From Paucimonas lemoignei (lineage in GTDB: Bacteria; Pseudomonadota; Gammaproteobacteria; Pseudomonadales; Pseudomonadaceae): a stretch of DNA of 64,000 nt. The position numbers and the translations under genes are program-made. Of this stretch, positions 18,240-26,985 are shown piece by piece (the first letter of the stretch is position 1; each line of letters opens with the position of its first letter). The stretch lies in contig LS483371.1 in the NCBI GenBank assembly GCA_900475325.1, positions 3,348,001-3,412,000 on the forward strand. The letters are read 5' to 3'. The notes under the pieces are model-generated. The model searched no databases. It saw only the letters and a list, made by a program, of their open reading frames with translations, and was not told the origin of the DNA.

Positions 18240-18708
18240 ACTAGTTTTTTATTTCCCGGGTCAGGTCTACCTGCACGGATCTGGAGCGGAAATATTATGG
18301 ACTATTCCCACCCTTACTGCTCCCAAGTAATAGGCCTGAAGTCACTCTCTACCGCAAAAAGGAAGCTCGTCCTACTTAGAGTTTTTTATAATCATCGAGG
18401 TCTTGCCACTGGCAAAGATGACTACCATTTGCTCTGCGTTTTAGATGCCTCAATTGCACCGCGGCATGACTGCCGCCGTCGAGCCGTCACCGAGCGGCGT
18501 CGGCGCCTAATCCGCGCCTGGCGCCATTTCATTAAATTAGTAGGTTACGAGCCAAGTAACCTTAATTCAGTTTATTGCAAAGACCTCATTAGCGCACATT
18601 AGCACTCCCCGCTTATAGTTTGTATATCGCTCACCTCAAGCCACGTATAACTGAGAAAGAAGCTAAAACCGAAGGCATCCACACCCACCAGTGCTTATAT
18701 ATCCACAC
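18240..18708. other. Region with no supported gene (SRAP to caspase-like gene)
   Basis: A plus-strand frame of 101 codons (18297-18602) exists but has no recognisable family and no ribosome-binding site. The base composition shifts to AT-rich toward the caspase-like gene, which suggests the edge of acquired DNA. Confidence 0.4.
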
Positions 18709-20118
18709 TTATTCTGTAGGTTGCCCCGCTAAATTTTCCAAATTTATTCGTATAATGTCAGTAACTTGCTTTAATCCTCGCTCCCAGACCAAGGCTGGTT
18801 CATTAATAATCGCCTGCCATGCAACAGGAGAATACTCCCATTTTATTTCGCCCCTCTCCAAAGCCTTCTTATCCCATCCTTTCTGGGTGAGAGACGCCGT
18901 CGCAGTCAGAATCATAGCCTCGGTATTAGAGTGTATTAAACCAATGTAGGTTCTATAGGACGGAAGAGAAGGGTTATTGGCGTTAAATGCGATCTCAATA
19001 GCTTCTACTGGTAGCGACTCAGTGGATAAGACATATGCAGGGCGCGTTTTTTCAATGGTTTGCTCCCTGCTACTCCCAAACCCCAAAACAGAAAGTGGGT
19101 TTGGAGCGCTGTAGGTTTCTTCTTGAATATCAATAAAATACTTTTTTGCCCATCCGTGCTTACTTCCAAAATCAGCAAAGCTGCCAGCCCTAGGTAACCC
19201 GCTCAGTTTCAACTCAGAATTTATGGATTTTTTATAGAATTCACCAACCAACACGTCACGAATCTTAGCTTCACCCAACAACTCCACGCTTTTATTTAAA
19301 GCACTCGAAACTTCACCGAACCCGACAAATTGCGAATCATTTTTGCAGATTTGCTGCCTGAGAATTTCGCTAATACTTTTTTCCGACTTCTGCGCAGGAT
19401 TGCTGCTCCTCTGGACGTGGAGAGATATCATTTCCGCTGTAACTGTACTAAAAAGTTCGAGGGCAGATCCTTGGTTTACGAAAAATGGTGTCTGACTTGG
19501 AGATGACGCAAACGTGTCCGCAAGTGAAGCCTGTATATCTCTATAAAGGATGTTGCCGGTGGTTTTAGAAAGAGCAGCACTAACCCATGCAGCAGTAAAA
19601 TGACTAGTTGAATTAGAGGCATAGGAGTATTGATCGTGCTGACTGGACGCCATGCAAATAAATGATGATAGCTGACTGGTTTTAATTGACTTTAGAAATC
19701 CGCTATCGACATCCTTTATATAGGGAGCTCCTGACTGACAGGCATCAATAACTTTAACTGCAACCTTTGGGCTTGCGCTCCTCAACAATTCATCAAGTTC
19801 AGCATTGCTTATTGATGTCGTTGCGGCACGCTTTGCGTCAAAATCAGCGCAGCAGAATAGTGCATCATCTTGATAAGCACCGTGCCCAGAAAAATAAACA
19901 AATATTTCCTCAATATCTGGTGTGTTACCATAACTCGCAAAAAAACTGCGAAGCTTTTCTTTAGCGCTCTCGGCACTAGCGTTGTCAATTAACTCGATGT
20001 GATGATACTTATTAGTAGCTTTTAAGGTTTGGTGCATGACTGCCAAATCATTTGCACATGCCGGGAGAGCTGTCAAGCGATCATATGTATCTATACCAAT
20101 CAAAAGCGCTAAGTTCAT
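18709..20118 (-). CDS. Caspase-like (peptidase C14 / orthocaspase) protein
   Basis: This 469-residue protein has a caspase-type p20 domain at residues 1-180: strand MNLALLIGIDTYD, catalytic His79 in YFSGHGAYQ and catalytic Cys127 in VIDACQSGA. A long C-terminal region (about 230-469) has no family I recognise, possibly a sensor or effector part. No transmembrane segment or signal is evident, so it should be cytoplasmic. The gene is clearly AT-richer than its neighbours and stands alone. Stand-alone bacterial caspase-like proteins with a variable second domain have been linked to defence and regulated cell death, but nothing here proves that role. Confidence 0.82.
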   Translation of the reverse strand: MNLALLIGIDTYDRLTALPACANDLAVMHQTLKATNKYHHIELIDNASAESAKEKLRSFFASYGNTPDIEEIFVYFSGHGAYQDDALFCCADFDAKRAATTSISNAELDELLRSASPKVAVKVIDACQSGAPYIKDVDSGFLKSIKTSQLSSFICMASSQHDQYSYASNSTSHFTAAWVSAALSKTTGNILYRDIQASLADTFASSPSQTPFFVNQGSALELFSTVTAEMISLHVQRSSNPAQKSEKSISEILRQQICKNDSQFVGFGEVSSALNKSVELLGEAKIRDVLVGEFYKKSINSELKLSGLPRAGSFADFGSKHGWAKKYFIDIQEETYSAPNPLSVLGFGSSREQTIEKTRPAYVLSTESLPVEAIEIAFNANNPSLPSYRTYIGLIHSNTEAMILTATASLTQKGWDKKALERGEIKWEYSPVAWQAIINEPALVWERGLKQVTDIIRINLENLAGQPTE

Positions 20119-20650
20119 TCGTCCCTCGATTATTCAGTTGGAAGGTTTGATAGAGTAGCCCTGTGCTACGGTTCTTCCAAGGGGTAAGTCATTCATGATT
20201 ATTTTCATTGATCGCCCAAGGCATCAACTTTTTGGAAATTCCTCTAGGTTGGCTCCCCGAGCTCAGACTAAGGTGCAGCAAAGCTTCCATAACCTATTCA
20301 TTCGGCAAAGTGCTTACCTGAGCATTGTGGTCCGAGGAATGGTGGCCGCGCTGTGCTGGCAACGGAATATTTAATTACCTAGCTGGAGAGTTTGAGCATG
20401 CGCCGTCGCCCCAGCCAAGGCTGCTAGCGGACGAGAGTTTGATGACGCGTGATCGGTACCTTTCGTACTGCTGTATGGCAAGACACTGTTGCGCGATCAA
20501 TTTAAGAGCACTAGACGTGCTACGCCATCATTCCGAGGCAACGTCTATCGAGCTTCACTTAACGGCTCGTACCAAAGCCAGTTTCTATCACTCCCCAGCC
20601 CAGCTACGCTGGCATCGTCGGCCCACTATACCGAGCCGACGAGCCCACCC
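20119..20650. other. Region upstream of topB; 3' part repeated at 44.6 kb
   Basis: No gene is supported. From about 20544 the sequence aligns with the non-coding stretch in front of the topB scrap at 44565-44667, so this is an old topB leader. The rest (20119-20540) shows nothing recognisable. Confidence 0.5.
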
Positions 20651-22633
20651 ATGCGCCTATTCCTCTGCGAAAAACCCTCCCAAGGCAAAGACATCGCCCG
20701 AGTAGTCGGTGCGACTCAACGCGGCACCGGCTTCCTAACCGGCCCTGACGTTTGCGTCACCTGGTGCATCGGTCACCTGCTGGAAACCTGCCCACCCGAA
20801 GCCTACAACCCGCAGTTCAAAAGCTGGGCGCTGGAGCATCTGCCTATCATTCCGGCTACCTGAAAAGTTGAGGTAAAGCCCAAGACCGCGACTCAGTTCA
20901 AGGTCGTGAAAAAGTTGGTCGGCCAGGCCACGGAGCTGGTGATTGCCACCGACGCCGATCGCGAGGGTGAGTTGATTGCCCGGGAGATCATGGAGTACTG
21001 CGGGTAACGCGGTCCGGTGCAGCGGCTGTGGTTATCGGCGCTTAATCCTGAGTCGATCCGCAAGGCGATGGCTGCGTTGAAGCCTGGGCAGGAGACTTTT
21101 TTCCTTTATCACGCCGCGCTGGCCCGCTCCCGCGCGGACTGGTTGATCGGAATGAATCTCACACGCCTGTTCACTTTGATCGCCAGGCGCTGCGGGCACG
21201 ATCAGGTGATGTCGGTCGGCCGGGTGCAGACACCGACGCTGTATCTGACGGTGGTACGTGAGCGGGCGATTACGGCGTTTGTGAAGAAGCCGTATTGGGA
21301 GATCGATGTTCGCCTGTTGGCCAGCGGTGCGACATTTCTCGCGAAGTGGCAACCAACCGGCAGCGCAGTGGACGCTGATGGGCGTTGTATTGATCGTGCA
21401 CAAGCCGATCAGGCCCAGCGCCAGTTGAATCACGGACAGGCGACGGTAACGGCTGTCGATGTAGAGCGAGTCAGTGAGCGACCACCCGTGCCTTTCGACA
21501 TGGCAGCTCTGCAGGAGCAATGCGATCGGCAGTTCGGTCTGGGCGTTGAGGAAACCCTGAATATCGCCCAGTCGCTGTATGAAACCCATAAAGCCACTCA
21601 CTACCCGCGGACAGAGTGCGCTTATCTGCCGGAGAGCATGCTGTCGGAAGTACCGACGGTTCTGGCGGCACTGGCTAAAACCGATCCGTCGATCATTCCA
21701 CTGCTGCAGACGCTTGACGCAACCAGTCGTTCTCAAGCCTGGGACGACCAGAAACTCACCGGCCCGCACCACGGCATCATCCCAACCACAGAAGCGGCAG
21801 ATATCTCGAAGATGTCCGAGAATGAGGCCAAGGTTTATGACCTGATCCGACGGCGTTATATGGCGCAGTTCATGCCGTACCATGAGTACAACCGCACGGT
21901 GGTGATGCTCAACGCTGGGGGTTTGGTGTTGAAGGCGGTGGGCAAGCAGGTTGTCGTGCCTGGCTGGAAGGTGCTTTTCGCTCGTGAGGAGGAAAGTGAC
22001 GGCGATGAGCAGATTCAGCAAAGGAGCCAGCTTTTGCCGGAGCTTCGCTCAGGTCAGGCTTGTGGCATCCAGGAGGCGGAGCTCAAATCCCTTACTACCT
22101 CACCGCCCAAGCGCTACACCGAAGGCACACTGCTCAAGGCGATGAAGAATATTGCCGATGTGGTTGAGGATCCGCGGCTCAAGGCCAAGCTCAAAGCCAC
22201 CACCGGCATAGGCACCCAGGCGACCCGTGCCTCGATCATCAAGGGGCTGATGCAGCGCGGTTACCTGGACAAGAAAGGACGTTCACTGAGCCCTACCGCT
22301 TCAGCATTCGCGCTGATCGATGCAGTCCCGAGCATGGTCAAGGATCCTGGCATGACGGCGATCTGGGAGCAGGCCTCTGACGAGATCGAGGCCGGCAGGA
22401 TGCCGCTGGAGAAATTCCTCACAGGTCAGAGTGTGTGGATCGGCAAACTGGTGGAGCAATGCTCGACACTGAGTCTGACCATCGATCAGCCGCCCTCGCC
22501 GCCTTGTCCCATCTGCGGCTCGCCGACAAAAAAGCGCAGTGGGAAGAACGGCGCGTTTCTGTCCTGTTCGAAATACCCGGGTTGCAAAGGTATCCTGAAT
22601 CTGGCTCCGGCCAGCAAATCTCGGAAGAGGTAA
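20651..22633 (+). pseudogene. topB: DNA topoisomerase III (TopB-like), two in-frame stop codons
   Basis: Read through, the frame encodes a type IA topoisomerase of 660 codons, about full length. It has the TOPRIM start MRLFLCEKPSQGKDIARV, the acidic motif ATDADREGEL, catalytic Tyr at codon 325 (YPRTECAYL, Tyr codon 21623-21625) and a C-terminal C4 zinc finger (CPICGS ... CSKYPGCKG). It is interrupted by TGA at 20861-20863, where Trp is expected, and TAA at 21005-21007, where Tyr is expected, with no frameshift. The longest intact piece (from 21017, 538 codons) lacks TOPRIM and cannot be active alone. TopB genes of this kind travel with ICEs, matching the genes downstream. Confidence 0.88.
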
Positions 22634-23225
22634 AAAATCCTACCGAGCAATCCTACTAAATCTGTCGGCATGTAAGACCTATTTCCTGCGTTCCCATCGG
22701 CCATGCCTTGTGCAAGAATTTGTTCGCTTCAACGATCACACCCGTTGGCTACTGTCGGTCATCAGTAGCAAGCCAGCCCAGCACGCTAAGCCTCGGGAAG
22801 TGCGTGCAGATTCTCCCTGCGTCTCCCTGGTTATCCAGGCAAGTTGCCGTCACGATCACCCTGCTGGGTTAATCACAGACGCACAGAGTTCGAAGCCCAC
22901 CTGTCCTCGGGCCGTTCTGTTCCAGCACGGCCCCTACTCCCTGTTTCGCGGTCTCTTTGAAGAGTGCCCTGACGCCCTGCACGCCGGAGCGTGAGGACAC
23001 CCTTCCGAGGGCCAGTATTCGTGGCCGGTGCCCTCCGGTGAAAAAAACGGGCTCCTTTTGTGCGCGGATGCGCGCCAGTTGATACCGATTCCAGCCACGA
23101 CACGAATCGGGTGAGTGCTTGCCATGACAGGTCTATGCCAAGGGGCTGTCGCAGCCAAGCGTTCACAGGTGGTCGACCTTTCACAGCAGGAGAGCTTCTT
23201 CGGCTCACTTCCCGGACTGCTCGAT
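22634..23225. other. Non-coding region downstream of topB remnant
   Basis: No convincing gene in about 590 bp. Several short inverted repeats occur (for example GGCCA-N7-TGGCC near 23012). ICEs often have long structured leaders between genes here; I cannot assign a function. Confidence 0.35.
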
Positions 23226-23414
23226 ATGAAGAAAGACTACGATTTTCAGGATGCCAGCCGCGGTGGCGTTATCCCCCACACCGATAAAACAGCCATCACA
23301 TTAATGATCGATACCGCAATCCTCGACGCCGCGAGAAAGCAAGCCGATGTGTCCGGTATCGGATGCCAGACACTCATAAATGATCTCGTCAGGAAGTCAC
23401 TTGGCTTGCAATAG
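23226..23414 (+). CDS. BrnA/CopG-like ribbon-helix-helix antitoxin, orphan
   Basis: This 62-residue protein runs MKKDYDFQDASRGGVIP, then a strand DKTAITLMIDTAIL, then helices ending GCQTLINDLVRKSLG. This is the pattern of BrnA/CopG antitoxins: DNA-binding strand plus 'YQTLINDALR' helix. Such proteins autorepress a toxin-antitoxin operon. No BrnT-like toxin gene lies before or after it, so it is an orphan, perhaps left when the ICE decayed. An upstream in-frame extension to 23115 is less likely because the family motif starts at this Met. Confidence 0.6.
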   Translation: MKKDYDFQDASRGGVIPHTDKTAITLMIDTAILDAARKQADVSGIGCQTLINDLVRKSLGLQ

Positions 23415-23815
23415 TGGCGGGTTGCCGGTATCTATCCGCCCATGACGACATCACAAGGATTGAGTGCGTGGAGCTTGGAGTGGAGATTTTTTTTGCCGTT
23501 GCAGGGATTGGGCTGCCCTTGCTGATCCAGTTCATATTCAGTATGCGCAGCACCAAGCAGTGGGAGTCTGACGTCAATGCAGACTTCGAGGCAGCGCTGA
23601 GACGTATGAGCATCGATAGTTATGAGTTTCTTGTAGACAGAACTGTACCTCCGGGCTCGGAGTCATCCGGAGGGGTCTACCGAATTCTGATCGATCAGGA
23701 CGGCCGATACTTTCTGTACATGCTGATAGAAGACACTACAGGATTAATCACGCCTCTCTCCAAAGAGCGAGCCCTCATAGCCGCCAGGATGCACGGGTAT
23801 CAGAAAGCGAGTTAA
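23414..23815 (+). CDS. Hypothetical small membrane protein
   Basis: The frame runs 133 codons from a GTG at 23414, sharing a base with the preceding stop. A start nearer 23466 is equally possible. One hydrophobic segment (VEIFFAVAGIGLPLLIQFIF) is followed by a soluble domain with strands YRILIDQDGRYFLYMLIED and a final helix. I do not recognise the family. It may be coupled to the antitoxin-like gene. Confidence 0.4.
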   Translation: MAGCRYLSAHDDITRIECVELGVEIFFAVAGIGLPLLIQFIFSMRSTKQWESDVNADFEAALRRMSIDSYEFLVDRTVPPGSESSGGVYRILIDQDGRYFLYMLIEDTTGLITPLSKERALIAARMHGYQKAS

Positions 23816-24143
23816 CACCCTCGCACATCGTCATCCCGAAAAAAACACGCCCAGCCCGATCCACTTTTACAACGTCAAACCACCTTGACGCCTGCCGCAC
23901 CATTTCCCATTCTTCACCCATGTTCCGCTGACGTGTCAGCAACATGCCCAGGTAGCTTCGATCTTCAAGGCTACGACGCCGCCATACGTTGATCATCCCA
24001 AGATCGCCATCGCATTCGGCAGCGCGATCAATCGTCGGCAGCATTGACGATCGAATGCCTGACAGCACACCACCCACGCGGGGAATTACTTTCCCGCCCG
24101 GGTGAGTCGTTCTCCGCGTTTCATTGAGAAACGGAGAAACGAC
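23816..24143. other. Structured leader before DUF3577 gene
   Basis: No gene on the plus strand. A minus-strand frame crosses it but runs into the DUF3577 gene antisense. Two hairpins lie at its end: GCGGGGAA/TTTCCCGC (24078-24097) and a longer imperfect one (24106-24143). Confidence 0.4.
24106..24143 (+). promoter_or_regulatory. Imperfect hairpin covering the DUF3577 ribosome-binding site
   Basis: GTCGTTCTCCGCGTTTC (24106-24122) can pair with GAGAAACGGAGAAACGAC (24126-24143), with small bulges, immediately before the ATG at 24144. The CGGAGA Shine-Dalgarno is inside the second arm, so folding would hide it, suggesting translational control. Confidence 0.45.
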
Positions 24144-24608
24144 ATGACTCAGACCAACGAAAACCAATACTTCGACCTGCACACCACCGGCATCGGCTAC
24201 CTCAATCGCATCCGCGAAGTTGAGGTGCGCAAAGGCAAGCCGTTCATATCCACCACCATCGCAGCACTGCATGGCTCCAAAGACGATGTGGAATATTCCT
24301 ATATCGACTGCAAGGTCAGCGGCAGTGAAGCGGAACGCTTGGTGTTGCGCTACAGCCCAGAGGTTTCCGCCGGCAAGAAAGTGCTGGTTGCTTTCAGGAT
24401 CGGTGACATTTGGGCCGACGCGTTCACCTATACCAAAGGCGAGAAACAGGGCAAACCCGGCGCAAGTCTGAAAGGCCGGTTGTTGTTCATCTCATGGATC
24501 AAGGTCGATGGTGAAACTGTTTACCAGGCCAAACCCAAAGACGAACAACAACCTGCTGAAGAGCACGCCCCTGCAGCAGATCCCAACGAGGATTACTACG
24601 CAGCCTGA
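24144..24608 (+). CDS. DUF3577-family ICE protein
   Basis: This 154-residue cytoplasmic protein begins MTQTNENQYFDLHTTGIGYL and continues with a strand-rich domain (KPFISTTIAALHG, VEYSYIDCKVSG, GKKVLVAFRIGDIWADAF) and an acidic tail ending EDYYAA. I recognise it as the DUF3577 group that accompanies PAGI-2/ICEclc-type elements. The fold looks OB-like and could bind single-stranded DNA, which is inference. The ATG at 24144 is preferred over 24102 because of the CGGAGA site and the family start. Confidence 0.7.
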   Translation: MTQTNENQYFDLHTTGIGYLNRIREVEVRKGKPFISTTIAALHGSKDDVEYSYIDCKVSGSEAERLVLRYSPEVSAGKKVLVAFRIGDIWADAFTYTKGEKQGKPGASLKGRLLFISWIKVDGETVYQAKPKDEQQPAEEHAPAADPNEDYYAA

Positions 24609-24643
24609 GCTGCCAGGTAACGCCTGATTCATCAACTACCTTC

Positions 24644-24666
24644 GCGGTCATGCCCAGCATGACCGC
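24644..24666 (+). terminator. Perfect stem-loop after DUF3577 gene
   Basis: GCGGTCATGC (24644-24653), loop CCA, GCATGACCGC (24657-24666): a 10-bp perfect stem 36 bp after the stop. There is no T-run, so it may be a processing or attenuation site before the RadC-like gene rather than a terminator. Confidence 0.45.
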
Positions 24667-24676
24667 AGTACCAACC

Positions 24677-24711
24677 TCCCGGGGAGACATCCCCTTGGGG
24701 TGCTGCCCACC
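24677..24711 (+). promoter_or_regulatory. C/G-rich leader motif before RadC-like gene
   Basis: A run containing CCCGGGGAGACATCCCCTTG (within 24677-24711) stands before the RadC-like gene. GGGGA/TCCCC and CCCC/GGGG pieces can form small hairpins. Similar leaders stand before several accessory genes of ICEclc/PAGI-2-type elements as I recall, so it may be a shared regulatory element of the ICE. Confidence 0.35.
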
Positions 24712-24732
24712 GTTTTTACTGGAGAGCACCTC

Positions 24733-25227
24733 ATGAAACTGCACATGATCGACGAAGCCATCACCGACCTCGGCGCTACTGCCATCACCATCGAGAACGA
24801 GATGATTCAGGAAGCGCTGGATATCCTGGATCGACGTCTATTCACTTCTGCCGATCCGCTTGAGTCCCCACAGGACGTCGCGGCCTATCTAAAACTCAAA
24901 CTCGCGGCTGAAGCACACGAAGCTTTTGGCGTGATTTTTCTAAATTCCAAGCATCAGCCGCTGGCCTTCGAAATTCTGTTCCGGGGCAGTGTCGACTGCG
25001 CCACCATTCACCCCAGACAGATCGTCAAACGCGCCCTGGCTCACAATGCGGCGGCGATGATCATCAGTCATAACCACCCTTCCGGGTGCACTGAACCCAG
25101 CAACGCGGATATCAGCCTGACTGAGCGAATCAAGGAGTCGCTGAGACTGGTGGATGTGCGGTTGATTGATCACTTCGTCGTGGGGAGCGGGAAGCCGCTT
25201 TCGTTTGCTGAGAAAGGGTTGCTCTAG
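24733..25227 (+). CDS. radC: RadC-like JAB-domain protein of ICE type
   Basis: This 164-residue protein has the JAB1/MPN fold with the complete metal motif H-x-H-x10-D: His113, His115 and Asp126 in SHNHPSGCTEPSNAD. The role of RadC-like proteins is unsettled; mobile-element copies are common and may act as DNA-processing or anti-defence factors. It lacks the N-terminal helix-hairpin-helix of the longer chromosomal form (about 225 residues), typical for ICE copies. The ATG at 24733 has GGAGAGC ahead and is preferred over 24700. Confidence 0.88.
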   Translation: MKLHMIDEAITDLGATAITIENEMIQEALDILDRRLFTSADPLESPQDVAAYLKLKLAAEAHEAFGVIFLNSKHQPLAFEILFRGSVDCATIHPRQIVKRALAHNAAAMIISHNHPSGCTEPSNADISLTERIKESLRLVDVRLIDHFVVGSGKPLSFAEKGLL

Positions 25228-25390
25228 GCGATCACACCCCCCCCCGAATTCCTACCCACGGGAATTTTCCACCCGCTTGATCAGACAACTCCTACGCCAT
25301 CATCAGGTTGACATCGATGCCCACCTGAACAATGATTTCCGGACTACTCAGCCCCGTACGCAGCGATTCAGTTCGCTGGCCGTTGGGGTG

Positions 25391-25416
25391 AAAAAACCGG
25401 CCTCGGCCGGTTTTTT
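25391..25416. terminator. Bidirectional rho-independent terminator
   Basis: AAAAAACCGGCC (25391-25402) and GGCCGGTTTTTT (25405-25416) form a perfect 12-bp inverted repeat with A- and T-runs at the ends, a strong terminator after the RadC-like gene on the plus strand. It stands just before the NYN gene, which therefore needs its own promoter. Confidence 0.85.
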
Positions 25417-25438
25417 CGTTTTCAAGGAATGAATATTC

Positions 25439-26047
25439 GTGCGTACCGCGTTTTTCGTTGATGGCTACAACATGTTTTATGGCTTGCTTGCAGGCACTCA
25501 ATTCAAATGGCTGGATCTGCGTGCATTGCTCTCGCATATCCTGCACGTCGAGCAGCCACAGAGCGAGCTAGCTTCCATCAGCTTTTTCACCTCAGGCGTC
25601 AAACCCTCCCTCGCATCACGCGGCCTGCAATCCAAGGAAGCACAGGACGCCTATCTCCGTGCGTTGATAGCCAGCGGAGTCGAAGTGTTCTATGGAAGAC
25701 ATAGCCTCGAACCCGGCAGAGCGCTTCGTTTCGTCAACAAATTCACTCCGCCCTCACGTCAGGACCAGGTCGACATCTGGCGACTGGAAGAAAAGGAAAC
25801 AGACGTTCACATCGCAATCAGCATGTACCGCCTTGCCGCCAAGCAGGAACGTACACCTGAGGCTGAGCGCATCGAGCAGATCGTGCTGGTGTCAGCGGAT
25901 ACCGACATGACCCCAGCGCTGAAAGCGTTGAGGGAAGACTTTCCCGACATGAAAGTGGCCGTGGTTCTGCCCCATCGCGAGGGCATCAAGCGTGAACCGC
26001 CTGGATCCTTGGCGAACTATTCGGACTGGATGCGCCGCCTGCCATGA
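25439..26047 (+). CDS. NYN-domain (PIN-like) putative RNase
   Basis: This 202-residue protein shows the NYN hallmarks: N-terminal strand with FFVDGYNMFYGL (first acidic residue Asp, then Asn), a middle KETDVHIAISMYRLA (Lys-Glu-x-Asp-Val) and VLVSADTDMTPALKAL. These make up a metal-binding acidic site as in LabA/YacP-type PIN nucleases, so RNA cleavage is plausible. The GTG start at 25439 follows AAGGAATGAA. Its last bases overlap (ATGA) the start of an ICE conjugation gene, an arrangement not expected for an intact element. Confidence 0.78.
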   Translation: MRTAFFVDGYNMFYGLLAGTQFKWLDLRALLSHILHVEQPQSELASISFFTSGVKPSLASRGLQSKEAQDAYLRALIASGVEVFYGRHSLEPGRALRFVNKFTPPSRQDQVDIWRLEEKETDVHIAISMYRLAAKQERTPEAERIEQIVLVSADTDMTPALKALREDFPDMKVAVVLPHREGIKREPPGSLANYSDWMRRLP

Positions 26048-26283
26048 GCATGACGGCTGAGCAGTCCAGTGCCTTCCTGGCCGGAGGTGGCTTCACCGCT
26101 CAGGACAGCATGACGTTGCTGGTCGGGGTCGCATTGGCGTTTGTGTTGGTGTTTTCCGCCTGGGCGTTGGGCAGCGGCTCTCGAGGCTGGAGCCGGGGGC
26201 AATTGAGTAATGAGCAGTTCGGCACCTTGGCGTTGAAGGTCGTCTTTGTCTACGTGATTTTCGGCTACCTACTGTTGCATTGA
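26044..26283 (+). CDS. ICE conjugation protein, TIGR03758 (PFL_4701) type
   Basis: This 79-residue protein has two membrane helices (about residues 22-42, LLVGVALAFVLVFSAWALGS, and 60-78) around a short loop with SRGQLSNEQFGTLAL. This layout matches the small membrane protein of MPF_G-type secretion systems that normally follows the RAQPRD-family gene and precedes the TIGR03745 gene. Here the RAQPRD gene is gone and the NYN gene overlaps its start by 4 bp. It probably has no function without the rest of the secretion system. Confidence 0.7.
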   Translation: MSMTAEQSSAFLAGGGFTAQDSMTLLVGVALAFVLVFSAWALGSGSRGWSRGQLSNEQFGTLALKVVFVYVIFGYLLLH

Positions 26284-26317
26284 CCACATAAAAAACCAGC
26301 CTGAGGAGGCAATCCCC

Positions 26318-26665
26318 ATAACACGTACACTCTCCAAACAACTGATTCTGGCTTGGCTATGGTTCGCCACGTTCGTGTCTAGCCAAGCAAACGCCGCGCT
26401 GCCGCAGATGGAAGCGCCAAGCCGTGGCGAAGGCACGAACATCATTCAGACCATGCAGAACTATGCCTTTGACGGCGCAGCGCTGATTGGTTTGCTGATC
26501 TCGGCAGCTGCTTTTTGCGGGGTCGCCTATCACGCATATGGCACGTTCGCGGAGGTGCAAACCGGGAAGAAGACCTGGGGGCAGTTTGGGCTGACCTGTA
26601 CGGTCGGAGCATTGCTGCTGGTGTTGTCGATCTGGCTGCTGACCAAAGCCGCCGGCATTCTCTGA
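26318..26665 (+). pseudogene. ICE membrane protein, TIGR03745 (PFL_4702) type, start codon lost (ATA)
   Basis: A frame of about 115 codons encodes a signal peptide (TLSKQLILAWLWFATFVSSQ, cleavage after ANA), then ALPQMEAPSRGEGTN, a first membrane helix (about residues 50-75), the conserved loop YHAYGTFAEVQTGKKTWGQF and a second helix. This is the pilin-like protein of ICE type IV secretion. A good GAGGAGG site at about 26303-26309 is followed at normal spacing by ATA (26318-26320) instead of ATG. The only in-frame standard start is an internal GTG at 26375, which would remove most of the signal peptide. The gene is probably silent or weak. Confidence 0.68.
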
Positions 26666-26985
26666 GCGCAGGGCGAAGTCATGAAAAACGCCTTGTCGAC
26701 TCCCCACTGCATAGCTTTCATCGTAAATTCCCCTACACAATCGGCGGTGCCGATTACGGCAGGTATAGGTACTAGCCTTAGCGAGCGTCTCTGCTCCCCA
26801 CGTGGGGCATTAGGATTGTGACGCGCGCGATGTTTCTGCTGCCGCTATAGGTTGCCGTGGCATAGCTGGTATGCAGCCGGCCGAGCCGTTTTCTTTCAGT
26901 GAGTCAGCGCTGGCCGTCTTAATGACTTCTTCCGGCTGGGTAGACTTGCATAGGCATCATTTTCTCCTTATTTCGATCTTATCAA
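26666..26985. other. Decayed sequence downstream of ICE genes
   Basis: The next ICE gene (TIGR03750 type) would be expected here, but only an ATG with a short frame near 26681 is seen. Nothing recognisable remains, so the element appears to be cut off at about 26.68 kb. Confidence 0.4.

Noticed and set aside
18297..18602. Possible 101-residue protein after the SRAP gene
   Set aside because: No family, no ribosome-binding site, Arg-rich random-looking composition.
20861..21007. Recoding (stop-codon readthrough) in topB
   Set aside because: Two different stop codons (TGA and TAA) at positions of Trp and Tyr, without nearby recoding structure; decay is simpler.
21032..22021. Minus-strand frame of 329 codons opposite topB
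   Set aside because: Shadow of the topB frame; no recognisable domain.
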